Assembly: GCF_011045015.1 (NCBI RefSeq) | Contig: NZ_JAAKZY010000097.1 | Span: forward strand, 1 to 37,153 | Direction of reading: 5' to 3' | Length of the DNA: 37,153 nucleotides | Source: Streptomyces scabichelini | GTDB taxonomy: Bacteria > Actinomycetota > Actinomycetes > Streptomycetales > Streptomycetaceae | In this document: positions 28,299-35,064 of the stretch, one piece after another | Position numbering within the stretch: position 1 is the stretch's first letter | Layout of the letters: the number at the start of each line of letters is the position of its first letter | Notes under the pieces: generated by a model | The model's database searches: none | The model's input: the letters and a program-made list of their open reading frames with translations, nothing else | What the model was told of the DNA's origin: nothing | Program-made: the position numbers and the translations under genes

Positions 28299-28338
28299 TA
28301 CAGTCACCGTCTCGACCGAACAACTGACGGTTCGTCAG
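28299..28338 (+). promoter_or_regulatory. LLM-gene promoter region with CTGAC palindrome, site C
   Basis: CTGACGGTTCGTCAG at 28324..28338 is a palindrome with perfect 6-bp arms. It touches the ribosome binding site (AGGAGG 28337-28342) and lies downstream of a candidate -10 TACAGT (28299..28304), so a bound protein would act as a roadblock. No KstR-type box accompanies it. Confidence 0.6.
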
Positions 28339-28347
28339 GAGGCAGGC

Positions 28348-29367
28348 ATGCGACTCGGTCTCGCACTCGGCTACTGGGGACGCGGCCCCTCGGCGGACCA
28401 CGTCCCGCTGGCGCAGGAGGCGGAACGCCTCGGCTACGACTCCGTGTGGACCGCCGAGTCCTGGGGCTCCGACGTCTTCACCCCGCTGACGTGGATCGCG
28501 GCGCAGACGTCCCGTATCAAACTCGGCACGGCGGTCGCCCAGATGGCCGCCCGCTCCCCCACCACGACCGCCATGCACGCGCTCACCCTCGACCACCTCT
28601 CGGGCGGCCGCATGATGCTCGGCCTCGGGCTTTCGGGCCCACAGGTCGTCGAGGGCTGGTACGGCCGCCCGTTCCCGAAGTCGCCGCTCACCGCGACCCG
28701 GGAGTACGTCGATGTCGTACGCCAAGTCCTCATGCGCGAGGCCCCCGTTGAGCTGGACGGCCGCTTCCACTCCCACCCGTACCGAGGCCCGGACGGCACA
28801 GGCCTTGGCAAAGCCCTCAAGCCCATCACACACCCCCTGCGCCCCGACCTGCCGATACTCCTGGGCGCCGAGGGCCCGAAGAACATCGCCCAGACGACCC
28901 GGATCGCGGACGGCTGGCTCCCCCTGTACTGGTCGCCGCTGCGCCCCGACGTGTACGAGGCGTCCCTGACCGGCGTACGCGACGACTTCCTGATCGCCCC
29001 CATGGCCCAGGCCAGGGTCTGCGACGACGTCACCGAAGGCCTTCTCCCCGTAAAAACAATGCTCGGCTTCTACATCGGCGGTATGGGCCACGCGAAGCGC
29101 AACTTCCACGCCGACCTCATGGCGCGCATGGGGTACGAGACCGAGGCCCGTCGCATCCAGCAACTGTTCCTGGAGGGCCGCCGCGAGGAGGCCGTACTCG
29201 CCGTCCCCGACGCCTTCGCCGACGAGATCTCGCTGGTCGGTCCCCGCGAACGCATCGCGGAACGCCTGGAGTTGTGGCGCAAGGGCCCGGTGACCGACCT
29301 GCTGGTCCTGTCCCCCGATCCGCACACCCTCCGGGTCCTGGCCGAACTCAACGAGACCTCGGCGTGA
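28348..29367 (+). CDS. LLM-class (probably F420-dependent) oxidoreductase, Rv3520c-like
   Basis: A 339-residue luciferase-like TIM-barrel enzyme. The sequence MRLGLALGYWG, WTAESWGSDVFTPL, ALTLDHLSGGRMMLGLG-SGPQVVEGWYG, KALKPITHPLR, ILLGAEGPKN and NFHADL-RMGYE follows, from memory, Rv3520c almost block by block; Rv3520c belongs to the mycobacterial KstR regulon. Such enzymes use F420 (or FMN) for two-electron oxidation or reduction of a carbonyl or double bond; the substrate is unknown. ATG 28348 has AGGAGG five bases upstream. Monocistronic as far as I can see; expression is probably controlled by the palindrome over its ribosome binding site. Confidence 0.9.
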   Translation: MRLGLALGYWGRGPSADHVPLAQEAERLGYDSVWTAESWGSDVFTPLTWIAAQTSRIKLGTAVAQMAARSPTTTAMHALTLDHLSGGRMMLGLGLSGPQVVEGWYGRPFPKSPLTATREYVDVVRQVLMREAPVELDGRFHSHPYRGPDGTGLGKALKPITHPLRPDLPILLGAEGPKNIAQTTRIADGWLPLYWSPLRPDVYEASLTGVRDDFLIAPMAQARVCDDVTEGLLPVKTMLGFYIGGMGHAKRNFHADLMARMGYETEARRIQQLFLEGRREEAVLAVPDAFADEISLVGPRERIAERLELWRKGPVTDLLVLSPDPHTLRVLAELNETSA

Positions 29368-29425
29368 GGCAGTCGGGCCGGGCGGTCGGGAAGGGCGGTC
29401 GGAAAGGGCAGTCGGGCCGGGCGGT
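29368..29425. repeat. 19-bp direct repeat after the LLM gene
   Basis: GGCAGTCGGGCCGGGCGGT occurs at 29368..29386 and 29407..29425, with a similar GGGAAGGGCGGTCGG between. Non-coding; it separates the LLM gene from the small membrane protein. Confidence 0.6.
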
Positions 29426-29457
29426 TTCATCCCGGATTCAAGGGCTACTCGGCGGGC

Positions 29458-29751
29458 ATGTCCCCTCGATATCGCAACGGCACAAACCAAGCGGGCAGGG
29501 TCATCGCGGTCGTGGCCGACGTCATGGCCTTCATCCTCGGGCTGTGGATCCTGATGTACCTGCTGGACGCGAACCGGGCGAACGACTTCGTGCAGTTCAT
29601 CCAGGACGCGGCCCGGTGGCTGGCCGGCTGGTCCCACGATCTGTTCACGTTCGACGAGAGCTGGGCCCGGGTCGTCGCCGGTTACGGACTGGCCGCCGTC
29701 GTGTACCTCTTCGTGGGCCACGCGGTCGCTCACCGCATGCACCGCCACTGA
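29458..29751 (+). CDS. Small two-helix membrane protein
   Basis: A 97-residue protein with two hydrophobic segments (about 14-36 and 70-86) joined by an amphipathic stretch, DANRANDFVQFIQDAARWLAGWSHDLFTF, rich in Trp and Phe, and a His/Arg C-terminus (HRMHRH). Sequence and composition look like a genuine conserved streptomycete membrane protein of unknown role. The ATG is preceded only by GGCGGG, a weak ribosome binding site. The ends are positively charged, suggesting both lie in the cytosol. Confidence 0.75.
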   Translation: MSPRYRNGTNQAGRVIAVVADVMAFILGLWILMYLLDANRANDFVQFIQDAARWLAGWSHDLFTFDESWARVVAGYGLAAVVYLFVGHAVAHRMHRH

Positions 29752-29838
29752 GCGATCCCGCTTCGGAGCACGGCTCCTGAGCACGGCTTCGGGCTCGGAC
29801 GCCCGACGCCGCGTCGTCGATCAGCCTCTATGCCACTG

Positions 29839-29857
29839 AGCTGAATTCAGTTAAGGT
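29839..29857 (+). promoter_or_regulatory. Palindrome and -10 upstream of alpha/beta hydrolase
   Basis: CTGAATTCAG (29841..29850) is a perfect 10-bp palindrome, immediately followed by a TAAGGT -10 candidate (29852..29857). It sits where the promoter spacer would be, 37 bp from the start codon; a likely repressor site. Confidence 0.5.
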
Positions 29858-29886
29858 TCCCGGCATCGACGACGAGGAGTTGGCCC

Positions 29887-30582
29887 ATGTCCTTCGTTCT
29901 GATCCACGGAGCCGGCTTCGGCGCGAACTGCTGGGACGAACTGGTCCCCCATCTGCAGGCGGAAGCGTTGGCAGTCGACCTTCCGGGCCGCGGGACGAGG
30001 GCCGAGGTCGAACTGGCCACGGTCACTCTCGCGGACTGCGCCGAAGCGGTCCGGGAGGACGTCGAGGCCAAGGATCTACGGGATGTGGTGCTGGTCGGCC
30101 ACTCCTTCGCGGGAGTCACGGTGCCGCGCGTCCTGGACCTCATGCCCGACCGGATCCGTCACGTCGTCCTCGTGTCGGCCGTGGTGCCTCCCGACGGTTC
30201 CCGGGTGCTCGACCAGATCGATCCCGGCGTGCGGGGCATGGTCGAGCAGTCCATCGCCGGCGGGGTCTACCACCAGACCCGCGAGGGCGCCGCCGCGATG
30301 CTGTGCAACGACATGGACGAGACGACCGCCGCGGCCACGCTGGACCGGCTGGCCGACGACTCGGCCGCGCTGCTCAGCGAGACGGTGGATCTCGGCGGTT
30401 ACCGCCGGGACATTCCTCGGACGTACGTGCACCTCACGCGCGACCAGTGCTACGTGGAGGAACTCCAGCAGCGGTCCATCGCGCTGCTCCGGCCGGAGGT
30501 CGTTGATCTCGACACCGGTCACATGGCGATGATCAGCGCGCCTGGAAAGCTCGCCGCCGTCCTGAACTCCGTTCACGGCTGA
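29887..30582 (+). CDS. Alpha/beta-fold hydrolase
   Basis: A 231-residue alpha/beta hydrolase with oxyanion-hole motif VLIHGAG, nucleophile S73 in GHSFAG, H212 in DTGHMAM and D186 (LTRDQC) in the acid position, so the triad is complete. The short cap and DLPGRG pattern put it among EstC/hydroxynitrile-lyase-like and pyrethroid-esterase-like proteins. It probably hydrolyses a small ester; the substrate is unknown. GAGGAGTTGGCCC precedes the ATG, giving a fair ribosome binding site. It is transcribed alone and converges on the toroid-protein operon. Confidence 0.9.
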   Translation: MSFVLIHGAGFGANCWDELVPHLQAEALAVDLPGRGTRAEVELATVTLADCAEAVREDVEAKDLRDVVLVGHSFAGVTVPRVLDLMPDRIRHVVLVSAVVPPDGSRVLDQIDPGVRGMVEQSIAGGVYHQTREGAAAMLCNDMDETTAAATLDRLADDSAALLSETVDLGGYRRDIPRTYVHLTRDQCYVEELQQRSIALLRPEVVDLDTGHMAMISAPGKLAAVLNSVHG

Positions 30583-30611
30583 TGCGCCCGTCGATCGTCT
30601 GCGGCACCGTC

Positions 30612-30649
30612 GTGGCTGGTCGCGCAGTTCCCCGCGCCCCTTACGGGGC
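30612..30649 (+). repeat. Dispersed 30-nt element with hairpin, copy 5
   Basis: Core at 30612..30641, hairpin GCCCC-TTAC-GGGGC at 30636..30649. The repeat overlaps the TAA stop codon (30641-30643) and final codons of the converging gene, so the element supplies part of the protein's end. Confidence 0.8.
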
Positions 30650-31720
30650 TTCGGCGCAGCAGTCGGTGTCCAAGCCCCTCGGTAGCCTCTCCCCGCTGAA
30701 CACCGCGCACGTCGCCTCGTCGCCGCCCAGTGCGGCGACGGCGAGGAGTAGGGAACCCGCCGTCCAGGCCGTCAGCTCCTCCGGCCAGACGGCTTGGTCC
30801 TCGAAGACGTAGCCCGTCCAGTACAGGCCGGTCTCCGGGTCCCGTAGGTGCTGGATGGACTGGAGGATGTCCAGGGCTCGGTCGGACTCCCCCACGGCCC
30901 AGAGCGCCAGGGCGAGTTCGGCGGACTCGCCGCCCGTTACCCAGGGGTTGGGGACGACGCAGCGTACGCCTACTCCGGGGACCACGAAGCGGTCCCAGTC
31001 CCTCTCGATACGTTCCTTCGCCTCGGCGCCGGTGAGCGCCCCGCCCAGCACGGGGTAGTACCAGTCCATCGAGTAACGGCTCTTGTCGAGGAACCGCTCC
31101 GGGTGCCGCCGTATCGCGTGCCGCAGCGCGCCCACCGCCAACTCCCAGTCAGGCTGCGCTTCTTCGCGCTGCTCGGCGATCGCGAGCGCGCAGCGCAGCG
31201 CGTGGTGGATGGACGAACTCCCGGTCAGCAGCGCTTCGTCGGCTCCGGTGCCGTCGTCCTCGCACCGCCAGCCGATCTGCCCGCCGGGCTGCTGGAGCCG
31301 GAGCACGAACTCCATGGCCGCGTAGACCATCGGCCACATCCGGTCCAGGAAGGTGTCGTCGCCGGTCGCCAGGTAGTGGTGCCAGACGCCGACGGCGACG
31401 TATGCGCAGAAGTTGGTCTCACGGCCGCGGTCGGTGACGTCGTCGGCGTCCCCGTCGGCGTACGCGGCGTACCAGGAGCCGTCCTCGTTCTGGTGCCGGG
31501 CCAGCCAGTCGTACGCCCGCTCGGCGGCCTCGTGCTCGCCCGCCGCGTCGAGCGCCATGGCGGCCTCGGTGTGGTCCCACGGGTCGAGGTGGTGCCCGCG
31601 GAACCAGGGTATGGCGCCGTCGGTGCGCTGCACGGCGAGCAGGCTCCGCACCGTCGCGGCGGCCTGCTCCGCGGTGAGCACCCCGGACAGGACGAGGTGT
31701 TCTGTACGGGGTGTCGTCAC
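30641..31720 (-). CDS. Alpha/alpha-toroid protein annotated in relatives as prenyltransferase/squalene-cyclase-like
   Basis: A 359-residue helical-repeat protein. QRTDGAIPWFRGHHLDPWDHTEAAMAL and RHQNEDGSWYAAY resemble the QW-type repeats of terpene cyclases and the (alpha/alpha)6 barrels of glycosidases; a run of about 40-residue helical hairpins (ETNFCAYVAVGVWHHYLAT, GGESAELALALWAVGESDRALDIL) follows. No DDxxD or DxDD cyclase acid motif is clear, so true prenyltransferase activity is doubtful; a sugar-active or lipid-binding role is equally possible. GTG 31720 overlaps the methyltransferase stop as GTGA, so it is the last gene of a coupled operon with the methyltransferase and glycosyltransferase, likely building or editing a glycolipid. 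Confidence 0.8.
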   Translation of the reverse strand: MTTPRTEHLVLSGVLTAEQAAATVRSLLAVQRTDGAIPWFRGHHLDPWDHTEAAMALDAAGEHEAAERAYDWLARHQNEDGSWYAAYADGDADDVTDRGRETNFCAYVAVGVWHHYLATGDDTFLDRMWPMVYAAMEFVLRLQQPGGQIGWRCEDDGTGADEALLTGSSSIHHALRCALAIAEQREEAQPDWELAVGALRHAIRRHPERFLDKSRYSMDWYYPVLGGALTGAEAKERIERDWDRFVVPGVGVRCVVPNPWVTGGESAELALALWAVGESDRALDILQSIQHLRDPETGLYWTGYVFEDQAVWPEELTAWTAGSLLLAVAALGGDEATCAVFSGERLPRGLDTDCCAEAP

Positions 31721-32487
31721 GAAGCGTCCACCGAGGCGTCGACCGGAGCGTCCACGGCGGCGGCCCCGACGGGCAGATGCGGTTTGGTCGCGTACGCCAC
31801 GAAGCTCTTGCCGATCAGCGGGTTCAGCGCCTGCTCGGCGACCCGCGTGGCGAGCGGCTTCTTCATGATGTCCCAGACCAGGAGCTTGTGGTACGCCCGC
31901 ACCGGCAGCGCCTTGTCCTTGTCGACACCGAACGCGCACTTCAGCCACCAGTACGGACTGTGCAGGGCGTGGGCGTGATGGGTGCCGTACGGCTTCAGTC
32001 CTGCCTCGCGCATCCTGCCGAGCAGTTCGTCGCCCTTGTAGATGCGGATGTGGCCGCCCTCGACCTCGTGGTACGCGTCGGACAGCGCCCAGCAGACCTT
32101 CTCGGGCCCGTAGCGCGGGACGGTGACCGCGATGCGGCCGCCCGGCTTCAGCACGCGGACCATCTCGGCGAGTACGCCCTTGTCGTCGGGTATGTGCTCC
32201 ATGACCTCGGAGATGATCACGACGTCGAACGACTCGTCGGGGAAGGGGAGTTGGAGCGCGTCGCCCTCCATGGCGAGGGCGCTCGCTCCCTCGGGGGCCT
32301 CGCCCGCCTCCTTCATCGCGGCGAACCAGGTGGCGACCTCGCGGATCTCCTCGCCGTTCTGGTCAAGGGCCACGACGTGCGCTCCGCGCCGGTAGCACTC
32401 GAAGGCGTGGCGGCCGGCCCCGCACCCGAGGTCCAGCACGCGGTCGCCCGGGGCGAGCGGGAACCGGGAGAAGTCGACGGTCAGCAC
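31717..32487 (-). CDS. Class I SAM-dependent methyltransferase
   Basis: A 256-residue Methyltransf_11-type enzyme. Motif I is VLDLGCGAGRHAFE, the acidic end of strand 2 is VVALDQN, then EGDALQLPFPDESFDVVIISEVMEHIPD (motifs II and post-II) and VLKPGGRIAVTVPR. The C-terminal part has aromatic and cationic stretches (SPYWWLKCAFGVDKDKALP) that could touch membranes, and the very end is a repeated VDAPVDASVDAS. GTG 32487 overlaps the glycosyltransferase stop by seven bases. The middle gene of the operon; the substrate is probably the product of the glycosyltransferase. Confidence 0.9.
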   Translation of the reverse strand: MLTVDFSRFPLAPGDRVLDLGCGAGRHAFECYRRGAHVVALDQNGEEIREVATWFAAMKEAGEAPEGASALAMEGDALQLPFPDESFDVVIISEVMEHIPDDKGVLAEMVRVLKPGGRIAVTVPRYGPEKVCWALSDAYHEVEGGHIRIYKGDELLGRMREAGLKPYGTHHAHALHSPYWWLKCAFGVDKDKALPVRAYHKLLVWDIMKKPLATRVAEQALNPLIGKSFVAYATKPHLPVGAAAVDAPVDASVDAS

Positions 32488-33881
32488 GTGGCCCTGCTTT
32501 CGCGGTGAGGGGTGTCAACGGGGGTGGTGGGGGCGACGCCCCGATCCTGCGAGGCCGCGGAGCCGGCGATCGCCTCGCGGTACCGGGCCACCGTGCCCTC
32601 GGCCGCCCGTGCCCACGTGAACCGCCGCAGCACCCGCTCACGCCCGGCGGAGCCGAGCCGCGCACGAAGCGAGGGGTCGCCGAGAAGTCTGCTCAGCCCA
32701 GCGGCCAGCGCACCCGCGTCGCCGGGCGGGACGGCCAGGCAGGTCTCGCCGTCCGTGCCCGCCACCTCCGGGATCGCCCCGCCGGTCGTGGCCAAAAGGG
32801 GCGTGCCCGTCGCCATCGCCTCGGCGGCGGGCAGCGAGAAGCCCTCGTACAGGGACGGCACGCAGGCGACCTCGGCGGACCGTACGAGGTCGACCAGCTC
32901 GGCGTCGGAGATGCCCTTCACGAACTCGACGGCGCCCTCGAGCCCGTACCGCTCGATGATCTGGGCGACCGGTCCGTCCTCGGCTCGCTTGCCGACGACG
33001 ACGAGGTGGGCGGCGGGGTGCTCGGTGCGCACCTTGGCGAGCGCCTCGACGAGGTAGACGAGCCCCTTCAGCGGCACGTCGGCACTGGACGTGGTGACGA
33101 TCCGCCCCGGCACCTGCGGCACGGACGGATCCGGCGAGAAGAGGTCGGTGTCGGCGCCGATGTGCACGACGTGGATGCGGTCGTCGCGTACGCCGAGATG
33201 GTCGACGATCTCCTGGCGGGACGTGCCGGAGACGGTGAGTACGGACGGGAGGCGGCGCGCGACGCGCTTCTGCATGCGCGTGAATCCGTACCAGCGGCGT
33301 TTGGAGAACCGTTGGCGCCAGCCCGTCGCCGCGTCCAGCTCCAACTGCCGGTCCACGGTGATGGGGTGATGGATCGTCGTGAGGAGCGGCGCGCCCACGT
33401 CGCCCAACAGGCCGTAGCCGAGGGTCTGGTTGTCGTGCACGACATCGAACTCGCCGCGGCGGGCGCGGAGATGGCGCCGGGCGCGGAGGGAGAAGGTCAG
33501 CGGCTCGGGGAAGCCGCCGGTCCACATCGTGCCGACTTCGAGGACATCGATCCAGTCGCGGAACTCGCCGGGCTTCGGAGTGCGGAAGGGGTCCGGGTGG
33601 CGGTACAGGTCGAGGCTGGGCAGCTCGGTGAGGCTCAGGCCGCCGGAGCCCACACCCCCGCCCTCGCTCCTGCCCTCGTCGAGCACGGGGTACGGCTGGG
33701 ATCCGATGACCTCCACCCGGTGGCCGAGGCGGGCGAGTTCGCGCGAGAGGTGCCGTACGTAGACGCCCTGACCGCCGCAGAACGGGTTCCCTTTGTAGGT
33801 GAGGAGCGCGATGCGCAATGGTCGGTCGCCGTCAGCGGCCGAGCCCTCCTCGGGGCCCGCCTCCATGGCCTCTGCGGTCAC
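32481..33881 (-). CDS. Family 4 glycosyltransferase
   Basis: A 466-residue GT-B retaining glycosyltransferase. The N-terminal acceptor domain starts RIALLTYKGNPFCGGQGVYV and includes DVVHDNQTLGYGLL; the donor domain begins near 235 (HIGADTDLFSP), has the EX7E motif EGFSLPAAE (E346, E354) and TTGGAIPEV. It transfers a sugar from a nucleotide donor, at the cytosolic membrane face. GTG 33881 with GGGGG six bases upstream is preferred; ATG 33866 is an alternative five codons in. First gene of the operon. Its minus-strand promoter probably uses TAGATT as -10, overlapping both an inverted repeat and a KstR-type box. Confidence 0.9.
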   Translation of the reverse strand: MTAEAMEAGPEEGSAADGDRPLRIALLTYKGNPFCGGQGVYVRHLSRELARLGHRVEVIGSQPYPVLDEGRSEGGGVGSGGLSLTELPSLDLYRHPDPFRTPKPGEFRDWIDVLEVGTMWTGGFPEPLTFSLRARRHLRARRGEFDVVHDNQTLGYGLLGDVGAPLLTTIHHPITVDRQLELDAATGWRQRFSKRRWYGFTRMQKRVARRLPSVLTVSGTSRQEIVDHLGVRDDRIHVVHIGADTDLFSPDPSVPQVPGRIVTTSSADVPLKGLVYLVEALAKVRTEHPAAHLVVVGKRAEDGPVAQIIERYGLEGAVEFVKGISDAELVDLVRSAEVACVPSLYEGFSLPAAEAMATGTPLLATTGGAIPEVAGTDGETCLAVPPGDAGALAAGLSRLLGDPSLRARLGSAGRERVLRRFTWARAAEGTVARYREAIAGSAASQDRGVAPTTPVDTPHRESRATC

Positions 33882-33913
33882 TCCAGGCCCCCTTCTTCCA
33901 GCACATTCCCGCG

Positions 33914-33936
33914 AGATTACTTCGGGAAGGTAATCT
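33914..33936. promoter_or_regulatory. Inverted repeat in the glycosyltransferase/kstR intergenic region
   Basis: AGATTAC-N9-GTAATCT, with perfect 7-bp arms, ends on the first base of the KstR box. On the minus strand the adjoining TAGATT is a good -10 for the glycosyltransferase operon. AT-rich for this genome. It could be a second operator or a hairpin in the kstR leader. Confidence 0.5.
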
Positions 33937-33949
33937 AGAACAAGTTTCA
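33936..33949. promoter_or_regulatory. KstR-type operator, kstR and glycosyltransferase promoters
   Basis: TAGAACAAGTTTCA fits every fixed position of TnnAACnnGTTnnA. It lies 151 bp before kstR and 54 bp before the glycosyltransferase start. Autoregulation is known for mycobacterial KstR, so the site fits that role and may also place the operon under the same control. Confidence 0.75.
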
Positions 33950-34100
33950 GACTTGATCGTTCAGGGAGCACTGAATTTACCGGCAGGTAGCCGTTCTGTG
34001 AGCGGTGGATCAGGTGATTCACGCCACGGCGAGGCTCTACTCTGCTGTCGCCAACCCCGCCCAACCGACCCTCCTTCACGAACGTCACGGAACGGGACAC

Positions 34101-34790
34101 ATGCCTGCGGAAGCCAAGACTCCGGCGAAGGCCGGGCAGCCGGCCGCGAAGACCGCGCAAGCGGCGCCGAGGGCCGCGCACCCGGCGGTGCGCGCCGGGC
34201 AGCCGGACTCGCCACCGCTGACCGAGCGTCAGGAGGCCCGGCGGCGGCGCATTCTGCACGCGAGCGCGCAGCTCGCCAGCCGGGGCGGTTTCGACGCGGT
34301 GCAGATGCGTGAGGTCGCGGAGGCCTCGCAGGTCGCTCTCGGCACGCTGTACCGCTACTTCCCGTCGAAGATCCACCTGCTGGTCGCCACGATGCAGGAC
34401 CAGCTCGGGCACATGCACGGCACCCTGCGCAAGAAGCCGCCGGCCGGTGACACGGCGGCGGAGCGCGTCGCCGAGACCCTGATGCGGGCCTTCCGCGCCC
34501 TCCAGCGCGAGCCGCATCTCGCCGACGCCATGGTCCGCGCCCTGACGTTCGCGGACCGCAGCGTCAGCCCGGAGGTCGACCAGGTCTCCCGCCAGACCAC
34601 GGCGATGATCCTGTACGCGATGGGCCTGGACGACCCCACTCCCGCCCAGCTCTCCGCGGTCCGCGTCATCGAACACACCTGGCACTCGGCCCTCATCACC
34701 TGGCTCTCCGGCCGCGCCTCCATCGCCCAGGTCAAGATCGACATCGAGATGGTCTGCCGGTTGATCGACCTCACGTCAACCGACGACTGA
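34101..34790 (+). CDS. kstR: TetR-family regulator, KstR-like
   Basis: A 229-residue TetR repressor. After an Ala/Lys/Pro-rich N-terminal extension of about 40 residues comes the HTH domain, 41-92: RRRRILHASAQLASRGGFDAVQMREVAEASQVALGTLYRYFPSKIHLL. GTLYRYFPSK-HLLV, the GG-AVQMR helix and the ligand domain (MxRAFRALQREPHL-AMVRA-TFAD-S-S-EVDQV, then VI-W-SALITWLSGRAS) align from memory with M. tuberculosis KstR (Rv3574), which represses cholesterol catabolism genes and is released by a steroid-CoA ester. Here the ligand is unknown. ATG 34101 is preferred; an in-frame GTG at 34005 would add 32 residues unlike the family. A KstR-type operator upstream suggests autoregulation, and further boxes mark likely targets in this window. 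Confidence 0.85.
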   Translation: MPAEAKTPAKAGQPAAKTAQAAPRAAHPAVRAGQPDSPPLTERQEARRRRILHASAQLASRGGFDAVQMREVAEASQVALGTLYRYFPSKIHLLVATMQDQLGHMHGTLRKKPPAGDTAAERVAETLMRAFRALQREPHLADAMVRALTFADRSVSPEVDQVSRQTTAMILYAMGLDDPTPAQLSAVRVIEHTWHSALITWLSGRASIAQVKIDIEMVCRLIDLTSTDD

Positions 34791-34830
34791 CCGGCGGTGT
34801 CACCACCGATTCACACCCGCCCGGGGAGGC

Positions 34831-35064
34831 TCACTCCTCGGGCGGAAACACCGGCTCCCCGCTGCCCAGCAGCGTGATCATGATGGCCTCCACCGGGCAC
34901 CCCTCCGCCGCCTCCAGCGCCTTCTCGTTGGCGTCGGTCTCCGGTTCGACGGGGTGGGACTGCCGGGCGGAGTCGAGGTGAAAGGCGTGTGGGGCCTGGT
35001 TGACGCACTGGGCGGAGCCGATGCAGACCGAGCGGTCGACCTCGATGTGCCAGCGGTCACCCAT
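34831..35064 (-). CDS. [3Fe-4S]-type ferredoxin
   Basis: A 77-residue small ferredoxin with C14-x5-C20 (CIGSAQC) and C56-Pro (EGCPVEAI), the pattern of [3Fe-4S] ferredoxins that feed cytochrome P450s in actinobacteria. The start is ATG 35064, overlapping the aldehyde dehydrogenase stop (TGATG), so the two are translationally coupled. In mycobacteria a similar ferredoxin (FdxD, Rv3503c) lies beside hsd4A in the KstR regulon. No P450 gene is in this window, so the electron acceptor is elsewhere. It converges on kstR with a 40-bp gap. Confidence 0.92.
   Translation of the reverse strand: MGDRWHIEVDRSVCIGSAQCVNQAPHAFHLDSARQSHPVEPETDANEKALEAAEGCPVEAIMITLLGSGEPVFPPEE

Noticed and set aside
34005..34100. 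Longer N-terminus for the KstR-like protein (GTG 34005)
   Set aside because: The extra 32 residues do not resemble the family, and ATG 34101 already gives a protein longer than M. tuberculosis KstR.
33882..34685. Upstream extension of the glycosyltransferase frame to 34685
   Set aside because: It would run antisense through most of kstR and across the operator; GTG 33881 has a good ribosome binding site and the expected N-terminus.
34791..34830. CTGAC-N7-GTCA near 34786-34801
   Set aside because: Spacing and right arm differ from the four CTGAC sites, and it lies at the end of kstR between convergent genes rather than at a promoter.
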